Source: Amycolatopsis keratiniphila subsp. keratiniphila (GTDB taxonomy: Bacteria; Actinomycetota; Actinomycetes; Mycobacteriales; Pseudonocardiaceae). Taken from it: a stretch of 55,244 nucleotides of DNA. Every line of letters starts with the position of its first letter. Position 1 is the first letter of the stretch. The notes below the pieces were generated by a model, which ran no database searches, was not told the DNA's origin, and saw only the letters and a list, made by a program, of their open reading frames with translations. The stretch spans positions 70,388 to 125,631 of the forward strand of contig NZ_LQMT02000041.1 in the NCBI RefSeq assembly GCF_001620365.2, read 5' to 3'. The translations under genes and the position numbers were made by a program. Below, one piece after another: positions 32,931 to 41,311 of the stretch.

Positions 32931-34043
32931 CTAAACGCGGTCGAGGGCCGCCTCCTTCTCCCGGATGACGGGCAGCACGTGCTTCCCGAAGTGCTCGACG
33001 TCCTCCAGGTAGTGCAGGAAGCCGAGCAAAAGCAGGTTCGCCCCGCGCTTCTTGTACTCGATGGCCCGGTCCGCGATCTGCTCCGGCGTGCCGATCAGCC
33101 CGGTGCGGAAGCCGTCGTTGTACTGCACCAGATCCTTGAACTCCGAGTCGGCCCACATCCCCTTCTTGTCCGATGTGGAGCTTCCCGCCTGCTTGACGGC
33201 GCCGCGGAAGCCTTCGACGGCCTCGGTGTTCGCCTTCTCGACGATCTCGCGCAGCACGGCCTTCGCCTCGCTCTCGGTCTCCCGCGCGATCACGAAGCCG
33301 TTGAGCCCGAAGTGGACGGTGTGGTCGTTCGCGGCCGCGTAGCCCCGGACTTCCTCGACCTGCTCGCTGAACCCGTCGAAGTCCTTGCCGTTGCTGAAGT
33401 ACCAGTCGGAGACCCGGCCCGCGAGCTTCCTCGCCGCGGTGGAGTTGCCGCCCTGGAAGATCTCCGGATGCGGCCGCCCGACCGGTTTGGGCTTGATGTC
33501 GAAATCGTGGATCCGGTAGAAATCGCCGGTGAATTCGGCGTGGTCGTTCGTCCAGAGTTCCTTCAGCACGCGAATGAATTCTTCCGAGCGACGGTACCGT
33601 TCGTCGTGTTCCAGCCATGGTTCACCGAGGTTCGTGAATTCGTCCTTGAACCAGCCGCTGACCACGTTGACCGCCGCGCGCCCGCCGGAGATCACGTCCG
33701 CGCTCGCGATGAACTTCGCGAGCACGCCGGGATGCCACAGTCCGGGATGGACGGCCGCGATCACCTTCAGCCGCTGCGTCGCGAGCAGCAGCGCGAGGCT
33801 GAATCCGGTCGATTCGTGCTGGTAGGCGGCACCGTAGCTGGCCGTGTAGCGGACCTGGCTCAGCGCGTATTCGAAGCCGCTGTTCTCCGCGAGGACGGCG
33901 AGATCGCGGTTGTACTCGTGGCCCCAGTCGGTGCGCTGCTCGATGTCGCTGGTGACCAGACCGCCGCTCACATTGGGGACCCAATAGGCGAATTTGAGTG
34001 GTTCGGATGCGATTTCCGGCATGTGGCGGAGTGAACCCGCCAT
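32931..34043 (-). CDS. FMN-dependent monooxygenase, SfnG-like
   Basis: 370 residues; ATG 34022 would give 363. A bacterial luciferase-like (LLM) protein. EPLKFAYWVPNVSGGLVTSD, SGFEYALSQVRYTASYGAAY, QHESTGFSLALLLATQ and AAVNVVSGWFKDEFTNLGEP follow the dimethyl sulfone monooxygenase SfnG pattern closely, which releases methanesulfinate for sulfur supply using FMNH2. It lies 12 bp after the LAL regulator on the same strand, so it may be the last gene of the sigma-factor operon. No flavin reductase gene is adjacent. Confidence 0.85.
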   Translation of the reverse strand: MAGSLRHMPEIASEPLKFAYWVPNVSGGLVTSDIEQRTDWGHEYNRDLAVLAENSGFEYALSQVRYTASYGAAYQHESTGFSLALLLATQRLKVIAAVHPGLWHPGVLAKFIASADVISGGRAAVNVVSGWFKDEFTNLGEPWLEHDERYRRSEEFIRVLKELWTNDHAEFTGDFYRIHDFDIKPKPVGRPHPEIFQGGNSTAARKLAGRVSDWYFSNGKDFDGFSEQVEEVRGYAAANDHTVHFGLNGFVIARETESEAKAVLREIVEKANTEAVEGFRGAVKQAGSSTSDKKGMWADSEFKDLVQYNDGFRTGLIGTPEQIADRAIEYKKRGANLLLLGFLHYLEDVEHFGKHVLPVIREKEAALDRV

Positions 34044-34055
34044 CCCCGGAAACCG

Positions 34056-36881
34056 TCAATCGGCGTCCACGCGCTGGGACCGCCCGAGCGCGGAACTCAA
34101 TTCGGTGCGCCCGGTGATCCCCAGTTTCCGGTAGGCGCCGGACAAATGCAGTTCGACGGTGCGGCGGGTCAGGTGCAGTGCTTCGGCGATCTCCCGGTTG
34201 GTGAGACCTTGTGACGCCATCAGCGCGACGCGGTATTCCTGTTTGGTGAGCCCGTGTTCGTTGTCCTTCGCCGTGGCGAGACTCGTCCGCGCGTCCCGCA
34301 GCGCCTCGGCGGCCCGCCGCGCGAGCGGCCGCGCCCCGCAGTGCTTGCTCGATTGCGCGGCCATCCGCAGCGTGCCGACCGCCTTCTCGGCCTGCCCGTG
34401 CCGGGCCTGCAGCACGCCGAGTTCGGTCAGCGCCTCGGCCAGCGCGAGTTTCGCGGTCGACCCGCCGAGGACGTCGACAGCCCTGATGAGCAGGCGTTCG
34501 CCCTCTTCGTCCTCGCGGACGAGACCGGCCGTGGTCAGCGCGCCGCCGAGGATCCTCGGCGCTCCCCAGCGTTCCGCGGCTTCGAGATCCTCCTCGGCGA
34601 GCCGGGCCGCCGCGTCGGTGCGGCCGAGCGCCAGCGCGGTGCGGGCGGCGTGCGCCCGCCAAGGGGCGAAGCCGGGGAAACGCATGCCGTGGTGCTCGAG
34701 ACGGCGGCCGCAGCCACGCAGGTCTTCGTAGCCGAGCTCCGGTTCACCGGTGGCCGCACGGAGCCTCCCGCGGGCGTAGAGCAGGTAGTTGTGCGTGAAA
34801 AGTGCTTGTGTGGCACCGAAATCGATCCGGTCAAGCAGGGTTTTCGCGACATCGTGGCGGCCGAGGTCGACCGAGACCTCGATCAGTCTCGCCGCGCACA
34901 GCACCGCGATCGGGCATCGGCTGGTGACCCCGCGCTCGTCGAACTGCCGCACCAGCGATTCGAAGTGGACACTCGCGCGCACCAGGTCGCCGCCCGCCTG
35001 CAGGGCGATCCCGCGGGCGAGGGTGGCGAGGGCGCCTTTCGGCACGTGGAAGTCCCACGGCAGGCGTTTGGTGTCGAGCACCTGGCAGAGCTTGTCGGTG
35101 AGCGCGGGTTCGTCGGCGAGCGCGGCCGTCGCGAGCGTGAAGAAATACGGCTGTTCGAACAGTTCGGGCTGCTCTCCGGACAACGCCTCCCCGAAATGCC
35201 GGACGGCGTTCGCCGACGACTTCCCGTCGCGCACCGTGTCGAGCGCGAGCAGGCCGGATCGGCTCTGTTGCGCGGCGGGATCGTTCAGCGGCGCCCATTG
35301 CTGTTCGAAGTCGCGGAAGTCCGGCGGTGGCCCGAGCCTGCTGCCGGCTTCGGCGAGATAGGTCATGCACAGCAGCGGCCAGACGGCGTCGCGTCCGCCC
35401 GCGTCGAGCCGCGCGGCGAACTGGCCGGCGGAGTTGATCGCCAGCCGCGCGTCCGGGCCGCAGCACAGCGAAAGGATCATGGCCGTCGCGACGAAGGCCG
35501 CGGTTTCCCGGTCGTCGATGTGGTCGATGGCCTCGCGCACCCTGGCCGGCGCCGAATCCTGGTCGCAGTGGAATTCCGCGTGCGCGAGCTGGAGCAGGAT
35601 CGCCATCCGCTTGCGTTCGCTGAGCCGTTCTTCGAGCGCGCGCGAGAGGAACCGGACGGACAGCTCCGGGTCGCCCTCGACCACCGAATGCCGCGCGGCC
35701 AGCCGCAGGACGTCGACCGCCCACGGGATCCTGATCGCGGTCGCCTCCAGGAGATGGACGCCGACCCGTTCCGGCGCGGCACCCGCGTCGTGCAGGAGCC
35801 GCGCCGCCCGTGCCTGCGTGACGGCCCTGGTGGTGAGCGGCATGTCGGCGAGCACCGAGTTGCGGACGAACCGGTACGTCAGCGACGGCCGGTGGCTGTT
35901 GGTCAGCAGGTGCACCCGCACCATCGTGTCGATGGCCTCCAGCGCCGTGCTCTCGTCGACCCCGGCCAGCTGTGCCAGCAGGTCGAAACTCGCGTCCTCG
36001 CCGAGGATCGCGACGGCTTCGAGCACCTTCGGCGCGGCGGTGTACTCGTGCATGCGGACCCGCAGCACCTCGCCGATCATCGCCGACCCCGCGGTGGCCG
36101 GATCCATCCCCGGGACCAGGCGGCGGCGCAGCGCGCCGAGCAGGAACGGGTTGCCGCCGGTGACCTCGCGGCATTCCTCGGCGAACCGCCCGACGGAGAC
36201 CCGGAGGAACTCGGCGACGTGCCGGGTCCCGAGCCCGCGCAACCGGATGGTCGCCGGGGTGCAGCCGGACATCTCCAGCAGGGCGACCTCGCCGGTCTGC
36301 AAGTGCCCGATCAACGAGGTCAGCACGACCAGCACCGGCAAATGCTCGACCCGGTGCCGGATGTAGGCGAGACAGCGCATCGACCACGGGTCGGCGAGGT
36401 GGATGTTGTCGATGCCGAGGAAGACCGGTCCCTGTTCGGCGGCGTGGCGGACGGTGTGGAAGAAGGCGTCGAGCGCCTCCGTCTGTTCCCGTTCGGTACG
36501 GGGCGGGTGATCCGGCAGGATTTCGGTCGCGTGCGGCGTGCGCGGCCGCGGCGATCCGGGTTCGGCGGGCGCGTGGGTGAGCCCTTCGACCAGCTGACGG
36601 CCGACACCGCCGGTCAGATGGGTTTCCAGCCGGGACGCGGTGGCGATCGCGACGGTGAATCCGGCCGCTTCGGCGAGCTCACCGGCCGCGGTGAGCATCG
36701 ACGACTTGCCCATCCCGAACTCGCCGACCACCACCGCGCTGACGGCGCGGCCCTGCCGGGCGGCGCGGCACAGGCCGGTGATCGTGTCGAGTTCGCCGTC
36801 TCGACCCAGTAACCCGGCGGCGCGGCGCTTCGGTACCGAAGGCCCGCCGAAGGGACTCTCGGGATTTACTTCGGTATGCAC
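34056..36881 (-). CDS. Large ATP-binding LuxR (LAL) transcriptional regulator
   Basis: About 941 residues. The N-terminal AAA domain has Walker A GEFGMGKS (about 53-60) and a Walker-B-like PVFLGIDNIHLADPWS. The middle is helical and TPR-like. The C-terminus is a LuxR HTH: LTKQEYRVALMASQGLTNRE, IAEALHLTRRTVELHLSGAY. LALs are ATP-dependent activators, often of catabolic or secondary-metabolite genes. GTG 36881 is chosen because GAAGG lies 8 nt upstream and it avoids overlapping the anti-sigma gene; ATG 36983 would add 34 residues. Confidence 0.88.
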   Translation of the reverse strand: MHTEVNPESPFGGPSVPKRRAAGLLGRDGELDTITGLCRAARQGRAVSAVVVGEFGMGKSSMLTAAGELAEAAGFTVAIATASRLETHLTGGVGRQLVEGLTHAPAEPGSPRPRTPHATEILPDHPPRTEREQTEALDAFFHTVRHAAEQGPVFLGIDNIHLADPWSMRCLAYIRHRVEHLPVLVVLTSLIGHLQTGEVALLEMSGCTPATIRLRGLGTRHVAEFLRVSVGRFAEECREVTGGNPFLLGALRRRLVPGMDPATAGSAMIGEVLRVRMHEYTAAPKVLEAVAILGEDASFDLLAQLAGVDESTALEAIDTMVRVHLLTNSHRPSLTYRFVRNSVLADMPLTTRAVTQARAARLLHDAGAAPERVGVHLLEATAIRIPWAVDVLRLAARHSVVEGDPELSVRFLSRALEERLSERKRMAILLQLAHAEFHCDQDSAPARVREAIDHIDDRETAAFVATAMILSLCCGPDARLAINSAGQFAARLDAGGRDAVWPLLCMTYLAEAGSRLGPPPDFRDFEQQWAPLNDPAAQQSRSGLLALDTVRDGKSSANAVRHFGEALSGEQPELFEQPYFFTLATAALADEPALTDKLCQVLDTKRLPWDFHVPKGALATLARGIALQAGGDLVRASVHFESLVRQFDERGVTSRCPIAVLCAARLIEVSVDLGRHDVAKTLLDRIDFGATQALFTHNYLLYARGRLRAATGEPELGYEDLRGCGRRLEHHGMRFPGFAPWRAHAARTALALGRTDAAARLAEEDLEAAERWGAPRILGGALTTAGLVREDEEGERLLIRAVDVLGGSTAKLALAEALTELGVLQARHGQAEKAVGTLRMAAQSSKHCGARPLARRAAEALRDARTSLATAKDNEHGLTKQEYRVALMASQGLTNREIAEALHLTRRTVELHLSGAYRKLGITGRTELSSALGRSQRVDAD

Positions 36882-36912
36882 CGTAGAGACCTTCGTGTCG
36901 GCTTGCGGCAGA

Positions 36913-37287
36913 CTACTCGCATGTAAGCGGTAACGGGAGTGAGCGCTGGTCGTCGAGGGGAGCAGGAGCCGGGATGTCCGCATCCGACGAGATCCGCCGG
37001 GACGATCGTTGCGACGACATCAAGGCCGCGACGACGCACGCCAGGAAGACCACGACCAGGTTCGCCGTGATCATCGACAGCCGGCCGCGACATCGCGCGG
37101 CGACGGGGGACAGGTAGCGCAGATCGGCCTTCGCCAGCGCGTCCTCCACCGACGCGAACTCCGCGACCTGCCGTCCACATCGCGCGCAATCCTTCAAATG
37201 CTTCTCGAAGGCATGAGCCTCCGCCCGGTCCAGCACACCGAGTACGTACGCCGCCACATCGGTGTGTTTCACCTTTCGCTTCCTCAT
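36913..37287 (-). CDS. Zinc-binding membrane anti-sigma factor
   Basis: 124 residues. The N-terminal ZAS domain has VAAYVLGVLDRAEAHAFEKH and the zinc signature HLKDCARC (H-x3-C-x2-C). One membrane helix follows (SMITANLVVVFLACVVAALM, about 74-93), leaving only about 30 residues outside, so any sensing is at or in the membrane or through the redox-sensitive cysteines. The ATG overlaps the sigma-factor stop (ATGA), the standard cognate pairing. Confidence 0.88.
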   Translation of the reverse strand: MRKRKVKHTDVAAYVLGVLDRAEAHAFEKHLKDCARCGRQVAEFASVEDALAKADLRYLSPVAARCRGRLSMITANLVVVFLACVVAALMSSQRSSRRISSDADIPAPAPLDDQRSLPLPLTCE

Positions 37288-37838
37288 CGGGAACCCAGCT
37301 CTCCTAACGACCGTCGCAATGTCTTCATAGCCGCGTACAGCCGTGATTTGACCGTTCCCTCCGGGATCCCCAATATCACCGCCGCCTCCCGGACCGTATG
37401 CCCGGTCAGATACGTCTCGTAGATGACGGCCTGATATTTGCCGTCCAGATAACGCAGCGCTTCGGAAATGACGAGTGCGGACAGTGACTGTTCGGTCCGG
37501 TCCGCTATTTCGGCGTTTTCGGAACTGTCCAGCTCGACCTCCTGTGGCCGGGCGCGCCGGTTTCGCCAGCCGTCGATCACGATCCGCTTGGCGACCGTGA
37601 GCAGCCAGCCGCGCAACATTCCCGGCTCGCGGTTCAACGTGTCCGAATGCTGCCAGGCGCGGATCAGTGTTTCCTGGACGACGTCTTCCGTCCATTGTTG
37701 ATCATGGCCCGTCAGGTACATCACCTGCCCGAACAGGGTGTCCCGGAAATCCTTGTACAGCACCGAAATAAGCTCGTCGGAAACCTCGCCCGGCCGATGG
37801 TCGCCATCGAACCGGCAGCCTCTGCCCACTGCTTCCAT
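37284..37838 (-). CDS. ECF sigma factor
   Basis: 184 residues from ATG 37838 (GGGGAGG upstream); GTG 37886 would give 200. Region 2 covers ELISVLYKDFRDTLFGQVMY and DVVQETLIRAWQHSD with the -10-recognising stretch up to VAKRIVIDGWRNR. Region 4 has EAAVILGIPEGTVKSRLYAA, the -35-binding helix. The GAACCG plus CGTAC sites before this operon and before the divergent operon suggest it controls both. The pairing with a ZAS anti-sigma recalls mycobacterial SigL/RslA. Confidence 0.93.
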   Translation of the reverse strand: MEAVGRGCRFDGDHRPGEVSDELISVLYKDFRDTLFGQVMYLTGHDQQWTEDVVQETLIRAWQHSDTLNREPGMLRGWLLTVAKRIVIDGWRNRRARPQEVELDSSENAEIADRTEQSLSALVISEALRYLDGKYQAVIYETYLTGHTVREAAVILGIPEGTVKSRLYAAMKTLRRSLGELGSR

Positions 37839-37948
37839 AAAGTTCGCTACCTCCCCGGCGGTGGAGGATTTCACGGGTTCGTACACCGTAGCGCAGACTA
37901 TCGCCGTGAGCCATGTGCAGTAGTGGTTCGTTTACATTTAGCCGGCCG

Positions 37949-37974
37949 GTACGTATCGCGGCGATAAACGGTTC
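37949..37974 (-). promoter_or_regulatory. ECF-type promoter of the sigma operon
   Basis: Read leftward: GAACCG at 37969-37974 and CGTAC at 37949-37953, with 17 nt between GAAC and CGTAC. The same elements with the same spacing face the other way at 38023-38048. The predicted transcript start, near 37942, is about 100 nt before the ATG. Confidence 0.65.
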
Positions 37975-37985
37975 TAAATATGTCG

Positions 37986-38001
37986 TGTGATGCACATCAC
38001 A
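37986..38001. promoter_or_regulatory. Perfect CRP-type palindrome
   Basis: TGTGA at 37986-37990 and TCACA at 37997-38001 with 6 nt between match the CRP consensus TGTGA-N6-TCACA exactly; the symmetry extends to 8 bp per arm (GTGTGATG / CATCACAC). It lies 12 bp from the leftward -35 and 22 bp from the rightward -35, where a cAMP-receptor-type protein could act on both. Confidence 0.65.
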
Positions 38002-38021
38002 CCGCCCTGCTCCGGCTAGAT

Positions 38022-38049
38022 CGAACCGGCCGCTCCGGTTCGCCGTACT
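38022..38049 (+). promoter_or_regulatory. ECF-type promoter of the DUF4142-redox operon
   Basis: GAACCG at 38023-38028 and CGTACT at 38044-38049, 17 nt between GAAC and CGTAC. The -35 is also the left arm of a perfect 8-bp stem CGAACCGG / CCGGTTCG (38022-38042), a possible extra regulator site. The start codon is 36 nt past the -10. Confidence 0.65.
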
Positions 38050-38084
38050 CCCAGTGAGGCACTTCGAGGACGGGGACGGGTGAA

Positions 38085-38735
38085 ATGATCTATCGGCTGT
38101 TCGGACTGGTGATCGCCTGCTTGGTGATATGGGCTGGAACGCCCACCCACGCCTTCGCGGAAATCGACGCCCATGACCGGGAACTGCTCGTCCAGGTCCG
38201 CCAAGGGAGTTTGTGGGAAGGACCGATCAGCCGTCAGGCGGAGCAGCGCGGGAGCGGGCAGCGGGTACGGGAGGTCGGCCGGAAACTCGCCGACGACCAC
38301 GACCGGCTCGACGCCCAGGTCCGCGCGCTCGCTTCGAAGGTCCGCGTCGAACTCCCCGCCGAGCCAACCGAGGAACAGCGTTCCTGGAGCGACGAGATCA
38401 CCGGAGCCGTCGGTGCCGACTTCGACCGCCTCTACGTCAATCGCTCCCGCGCCGCGCACGGGAGCGTCTTCGGCCTCGCGTCCCAGGTGCGGGCCGCCAC
38501 CCGTGACGACGCGATGCGCTCCTTCGCCCAGACCGCCGTCGACACCGTCATGCGGCACATGACCCTGCTCGAAAGCACCGGGATCGCCGAGACCACTTCA
38601 CTGATGATCGCTCCCGGCGACGGTGACGAACTCGACGGCGGCGACATCGCGCTCGGCGTGCTCATGGCGGGGATCGCCGGGGGCGCGACGTTCGGGCTCG
38701 TCCGGATGCTCGGGACATCGGGCAGGCGCGGATGA
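38085..38735 (+). CDS. DUF4142 domain exported protein
   Basis: 216 residues. A signal peptide (MIYRLFGLVIACLVIWAGTPTHAFA) precedes an all-helical domain with LLVQVRQGSLWEGPISRQAE and VREVGRKLADDHDRLDAQVR, typical of DUF4142 (ferritin-like-fold proteins with unknown function). A C-terminal membrane helix (about 183-203, IALGVLMAGIAGGATFGLVR) anchors it outside. First gene of a four-gene run with ATGA coupling to the next gene. Confidence 0.8.
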   Translation: MIYRLFGLVIACLVIWAGTPTHAFAEIDAHDRELLVQVRQGSLWEGPISRQAEQRGSGQRVREVGRKLADDHDRLDAQVRALASKVRVELPAEPTEEQRSWSDEITGAVGADFDRLYVNRSRAAHGSVFGLASQVRAATRDDAMRSFAQTAVDTVMRHMTLLESTGIAETTSLMIAPGDGDELDGGDIALGVLMAGIAGGATFGLVRMLGTSGRRG

Positions 38736-39541
38736 GCGCCGCGCTCCTGGCGGTGATCCCGGCCCCGTCGCCGCACGACAGCGGGGTGCGGGACATCGCC
38801 GCCCTGTCGGCCCGGTTCGCCTACGTGACGATGTGCCTGACGCTGGTGTGGGGCGTGCTGAGCGCGACCGGCTGGATCAGGCGCGTCACCGGTCACGAGG
38901 CGTTGCGCGGAGGTCACGTCGTGCTCGCGGTGTTCAGTCTCGCCACCGGTGTCGTCCATGGACTGTCCTATCTGTTCCTCGACGACGACTCGTTCGGCGT
39001 CCTCGCGCTGCTGATCCCGTTCGCCGGCGGCGGGCTCGCCCGGCACGCGGCCGGCGTCGTCGGGCTGGAACTGTTCATCGCCCTCGCGGTCACCGCGGCG
39101 GTGCGTCGTGGCGCGGCCGACCTCCGGGGGCAGCGGTTCCATCAGGCCGGTTACTTCGCGGTCGGCCTGCTGGCGATCCACTCGTGGCTGGGCGCGGCGG
39201 CGAACGGGAACCTCGCGACGGTCTGGCTCGGCGGGATCACCGTGCTCACCCCGGCCGTGGTGCTCACCGTGCTGCGGGTGCTCCCGCCGCGGGCGCTGGT
39301 CCTGCTCGGGCTGCTCGAAGGCGGGACCCGCCGGGCCGAACCGGTCCGGATCTCCGTCGACGACAAGAAGTGCCACCGCTACGCCATCTGTCAGGCCGAA
39401 GCACCGCAGGTCTTCCAGTTGCAGGGCGACGGACAGCTGCGGTACCTCCGGAAACCCGGCGCCAAACAGGTGCCGCTCGTACAAGCCGCGGCCAGAGCCT
39501 GCCCGATGCGGGCGATCCGATTGCAGGGGGCGGAACGATGA
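38732..39541 (+). CDS. Ferric-reductase-like membrane domain fused to a ferredoxin
   Basis: 269 residues. About five membrane helices carry two His pairs spaced like haem ligands: GHVVLAVFSLATGVVHG and FHQAGYFAVGLLAIHSWLG. After residue 200 comes a single-cluster ferredoxin: KCHRYAICQAEAPQVFQL and AARACPMRAI, a C-x5-C ... CP pattern of [3Fe-4S]-type P450 ferredoxins with the middle Cys missing. The fusion suggests electrons pass from the cytoplasmic ferredoxin through haems to the outside. Overlaps both neighbours by 4 nt. Confidence 0.82.
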   Translation: MSAALLAVIPAPSPHDSGVRDIAALSARFAYVTMCLTLVWGVLSATGWIRRVTGHEALRGGHVVLAVFSLATGVVHGLSYLFLDDDSFGVLALLIPFAGGGLARHAAGVVGLELFIALAVTAAVRRGAADLRGQRFHQAGYFAVGLLAIHSWLGAAANGNLATVWLGGITVLTPAVVLTVLRVLPPRALVLLGLLEGGTRRAEPVRISVDDKKCHRYAICQAEAPQVFQLQGDGQLRYLRKPGAKQVPLVQAAARACPMRAIRLQGAER

Positions 39542-40821
39542 GCGAACGGATCGTCGTGGTCGGTGGCGGGCTGGCCGGGCTGCGCTGCGCGGAACGGTTG
39601 CGGGAACTGCGATTCGACGGCGAACTGGTGATCGTCGGCAACGAGCCCGAGCCGCCGTATCACCGGCCGGCGTTGTCCAAGCAACTGCTGACCGGCGCCA
39701 CCGGCCCGGCGGAGACGATGCTCGCCCGGCTCGACGAGATCGACGCCGAATGGCGGCTCAACACCCCGGCGACCCATCTGCAACCGGGGCGCCAGGTCGT
39801 CCATCTGCCCGGGGCGGAAGAGCTGCCCTACGACGGGCTCGTCATCGCCAGCGGCGTCGAGCCGCGAAGGCTTTCCGGTGTGCCGCACGGACATCCGCGC
39901 GTGGTCGTCGTCCGGACCCTGGCCGACGCCGCCGAACTGCGCGACAACCTGGCCGCCGACCACGGCCCGGTCGCGGTGCTGGGCAGCGGGTTCATCGGCT
40001 GCGAGGTCGCCGCCAGCCTGCGTGAGATCGGCCGGGATGTGACCATCATCGGCCGGTCGGCGCATCTGCTCGGCGAGGTCGTCGGCAAGCACATCGGGCA
40101 GAAGCTCTCGGCGCTGCACCGCTCGCGCGGGGTGCGGCTGGCGCTGGGCGCGTCCATCGACAGCTGGCAGACCACACCGAACGGGTTGCGGCTGCGGTCG
40201 TCCGACGGCTGGATCCTGGACGTCTCGTGCGTCGTGGTGGCCGTCGGCACGGTGCCGTCGATCTCGTGGCTGCGCGGGGCGAAACTGCCGCTCGACGACG
40301 GCGTCGTCTGCTCGCCGACCTGTCACGTGCTGGGGATGAACAACATCGTCGCCGCCGGCGACGTCGCCCAGTGGCCGAACCTGCGTTTCGACGAGACGCC
40401 GCGGCGAGTGGAGCACTGGCTCAACGCCGTCGAGATGGGCCGGGCGGCCGCGGAAAACCTCCTCGCCGGCCCGCAGGCTTCGCGGCCCTTCGCGCCGGTG
40501 CCGCGGTTCTGGTCCGAACAGCACGGCATGCGCATCCAGGCGGGCGGCATCCCGAAGCTCGGCACCGACACCGTCGCGCTCGCTTCACCCGTCGGTGGCG
40601 AACGGCCCGTCACCGGCTTCGTTCGCAAGGGACGGCTCGTCGGCGTGGTCGGCCTCGACAGCCCGTCCGCCGTCCTCCACTGGACCAACGAGATCGCGGA
40701 ACAGAACCCCGTCAGCCACCCGGGAGAAACGGAGACGCCCGATGCGCCGATCGCGATTGACCATGCTCGCCGTCATCGCGGCGCTCGTCGTGGGCGCCGC
40801 GATGTGGTGGCAGGCGGCTGA
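39538..40821 (+). CDS. FAD-dependent ferredoxin reductase
   Basis: 427 residues. FAD Rossmann motif IVVVGGGLAGLRCAERLREL at the start, NAD motif VAVLGSGFIGCEVAASL (about 142-158) and the late NNIVAAGDVAQWPN for FAD. It resembles putidaredoxin-reductase-type enzymes and probably reduces the ferredoxin domain encoded just before it. The last 27 residues are Arg-rich and overlap the next gene by 80 bp in another frame, which suggests the original stop was lost. Confidence 0.9.
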   Translation: MSERIVVVGGGLAGLRCAERLRELRFDGELVIVGNEPEPPYHRPALSKQLLTGATGPAETMLARLDEIDAEWRLNTPATHLQPGRQVVHLPGAEELPYDGLVIASGVEPRRLSGVPHGHPRVVVVRTLADAAELRDNLAADHGPVAVLGSGFIGCEVAASLREIGRDVTIIGRSAHLLGEVVGKHIGQKLSALHRSRGVRLALGASIDSWQTTPNGLRLRSSDGWILDVSCVVVAVGTVPSISWLRGAKLPLDDGVVCSPTCHVLGMNNIVAAGDVAQWPNLRFDETPRRVEHWLNAVEMGRAAAENLLAGPQASRPFAPVPRFWSEQHGMRIQAGGIPKLGTDTVALASPVGGERPVTGFVRKGRLVGVVGLDSPSAVLHWTNEIAEQNPVSHPGETETPDAPIAIDHARRHRGARRGRRDVVAGG

Positions 40822-41302
40822 CCCCGTTTCGCGGACGGCTCAGGCTCCGGTGACGGAATCGCTCCCCAGCCCGAGGGTGTCGCAGCCCGTCACCTCGCGC
40901 GCCGGTACTCCGACGGATCCTCCGCCCGGCACGCGGCTCACCGCCGTCTACATGACCCGGATGGGGCAAGCCGTCCTCGACGAGACCGGCGCCGTGCTCT
41001 TCCGCTACGAACGCGACAACCCGCACAAGGCCCGCTCGGCGTGCCTCGGGGACTGCGCCGCGGTGTGGACCCCCGTCACGACCACCGGCACACCCCTGGT
41101 GACCGGCATCGATCCGGCGCTGGTCGACACCATCAAGCGTCCCGAAGGCGCCAAGCAGGTGACTTTGGCCGGTTGGCCGCTCTACAAGTTCGCCAACGCG
41201 CGGCCAGGCGAATGGACCGGGCAGGGCACCGACCACGTGTGGTTCGTGGTCCGACCCGACGGGCGGCGCAACCTGAACTGCTTGCCGACACCCGTGCAGT
41301 AG
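40742..41302 (+). CDS. COG4315 secreted repeat protein (PF03640-like)
   Basis: 186 residues. An N-terminal signal anchor (TMLAVIAALVVGAAMWW) and Pro/Thr-rich linker precede a domain with two family repeats: AVLDETGAVLFRYERDN and WPLYKFANARPGEWTGQG, plus CLGDCAAVWTPV. Family members are exported proteins of unknown function that often sit with redox genes. No lipobox is evident. Last gene before rnpB. Confidence 0.85.
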   Translation: MRRSRLTMLAVIAALVVGAAMWWQAADPVSRTAQAPVTESLPSPRVSQPVTSRAGTPTDPPPGTRLTAVYMTRMGQAVLDETGAVLFRYERDNPHKARSACLGDCAAVWTPVTTTGTPLVTGIDPALVDTIKRPEGAKQVTLAGWPLYKFANARPGEWTGQGTDHVWFVVRPDGRRNLNCLPTPVQ

Positions 41303-41311
41303 GATTCGCCG

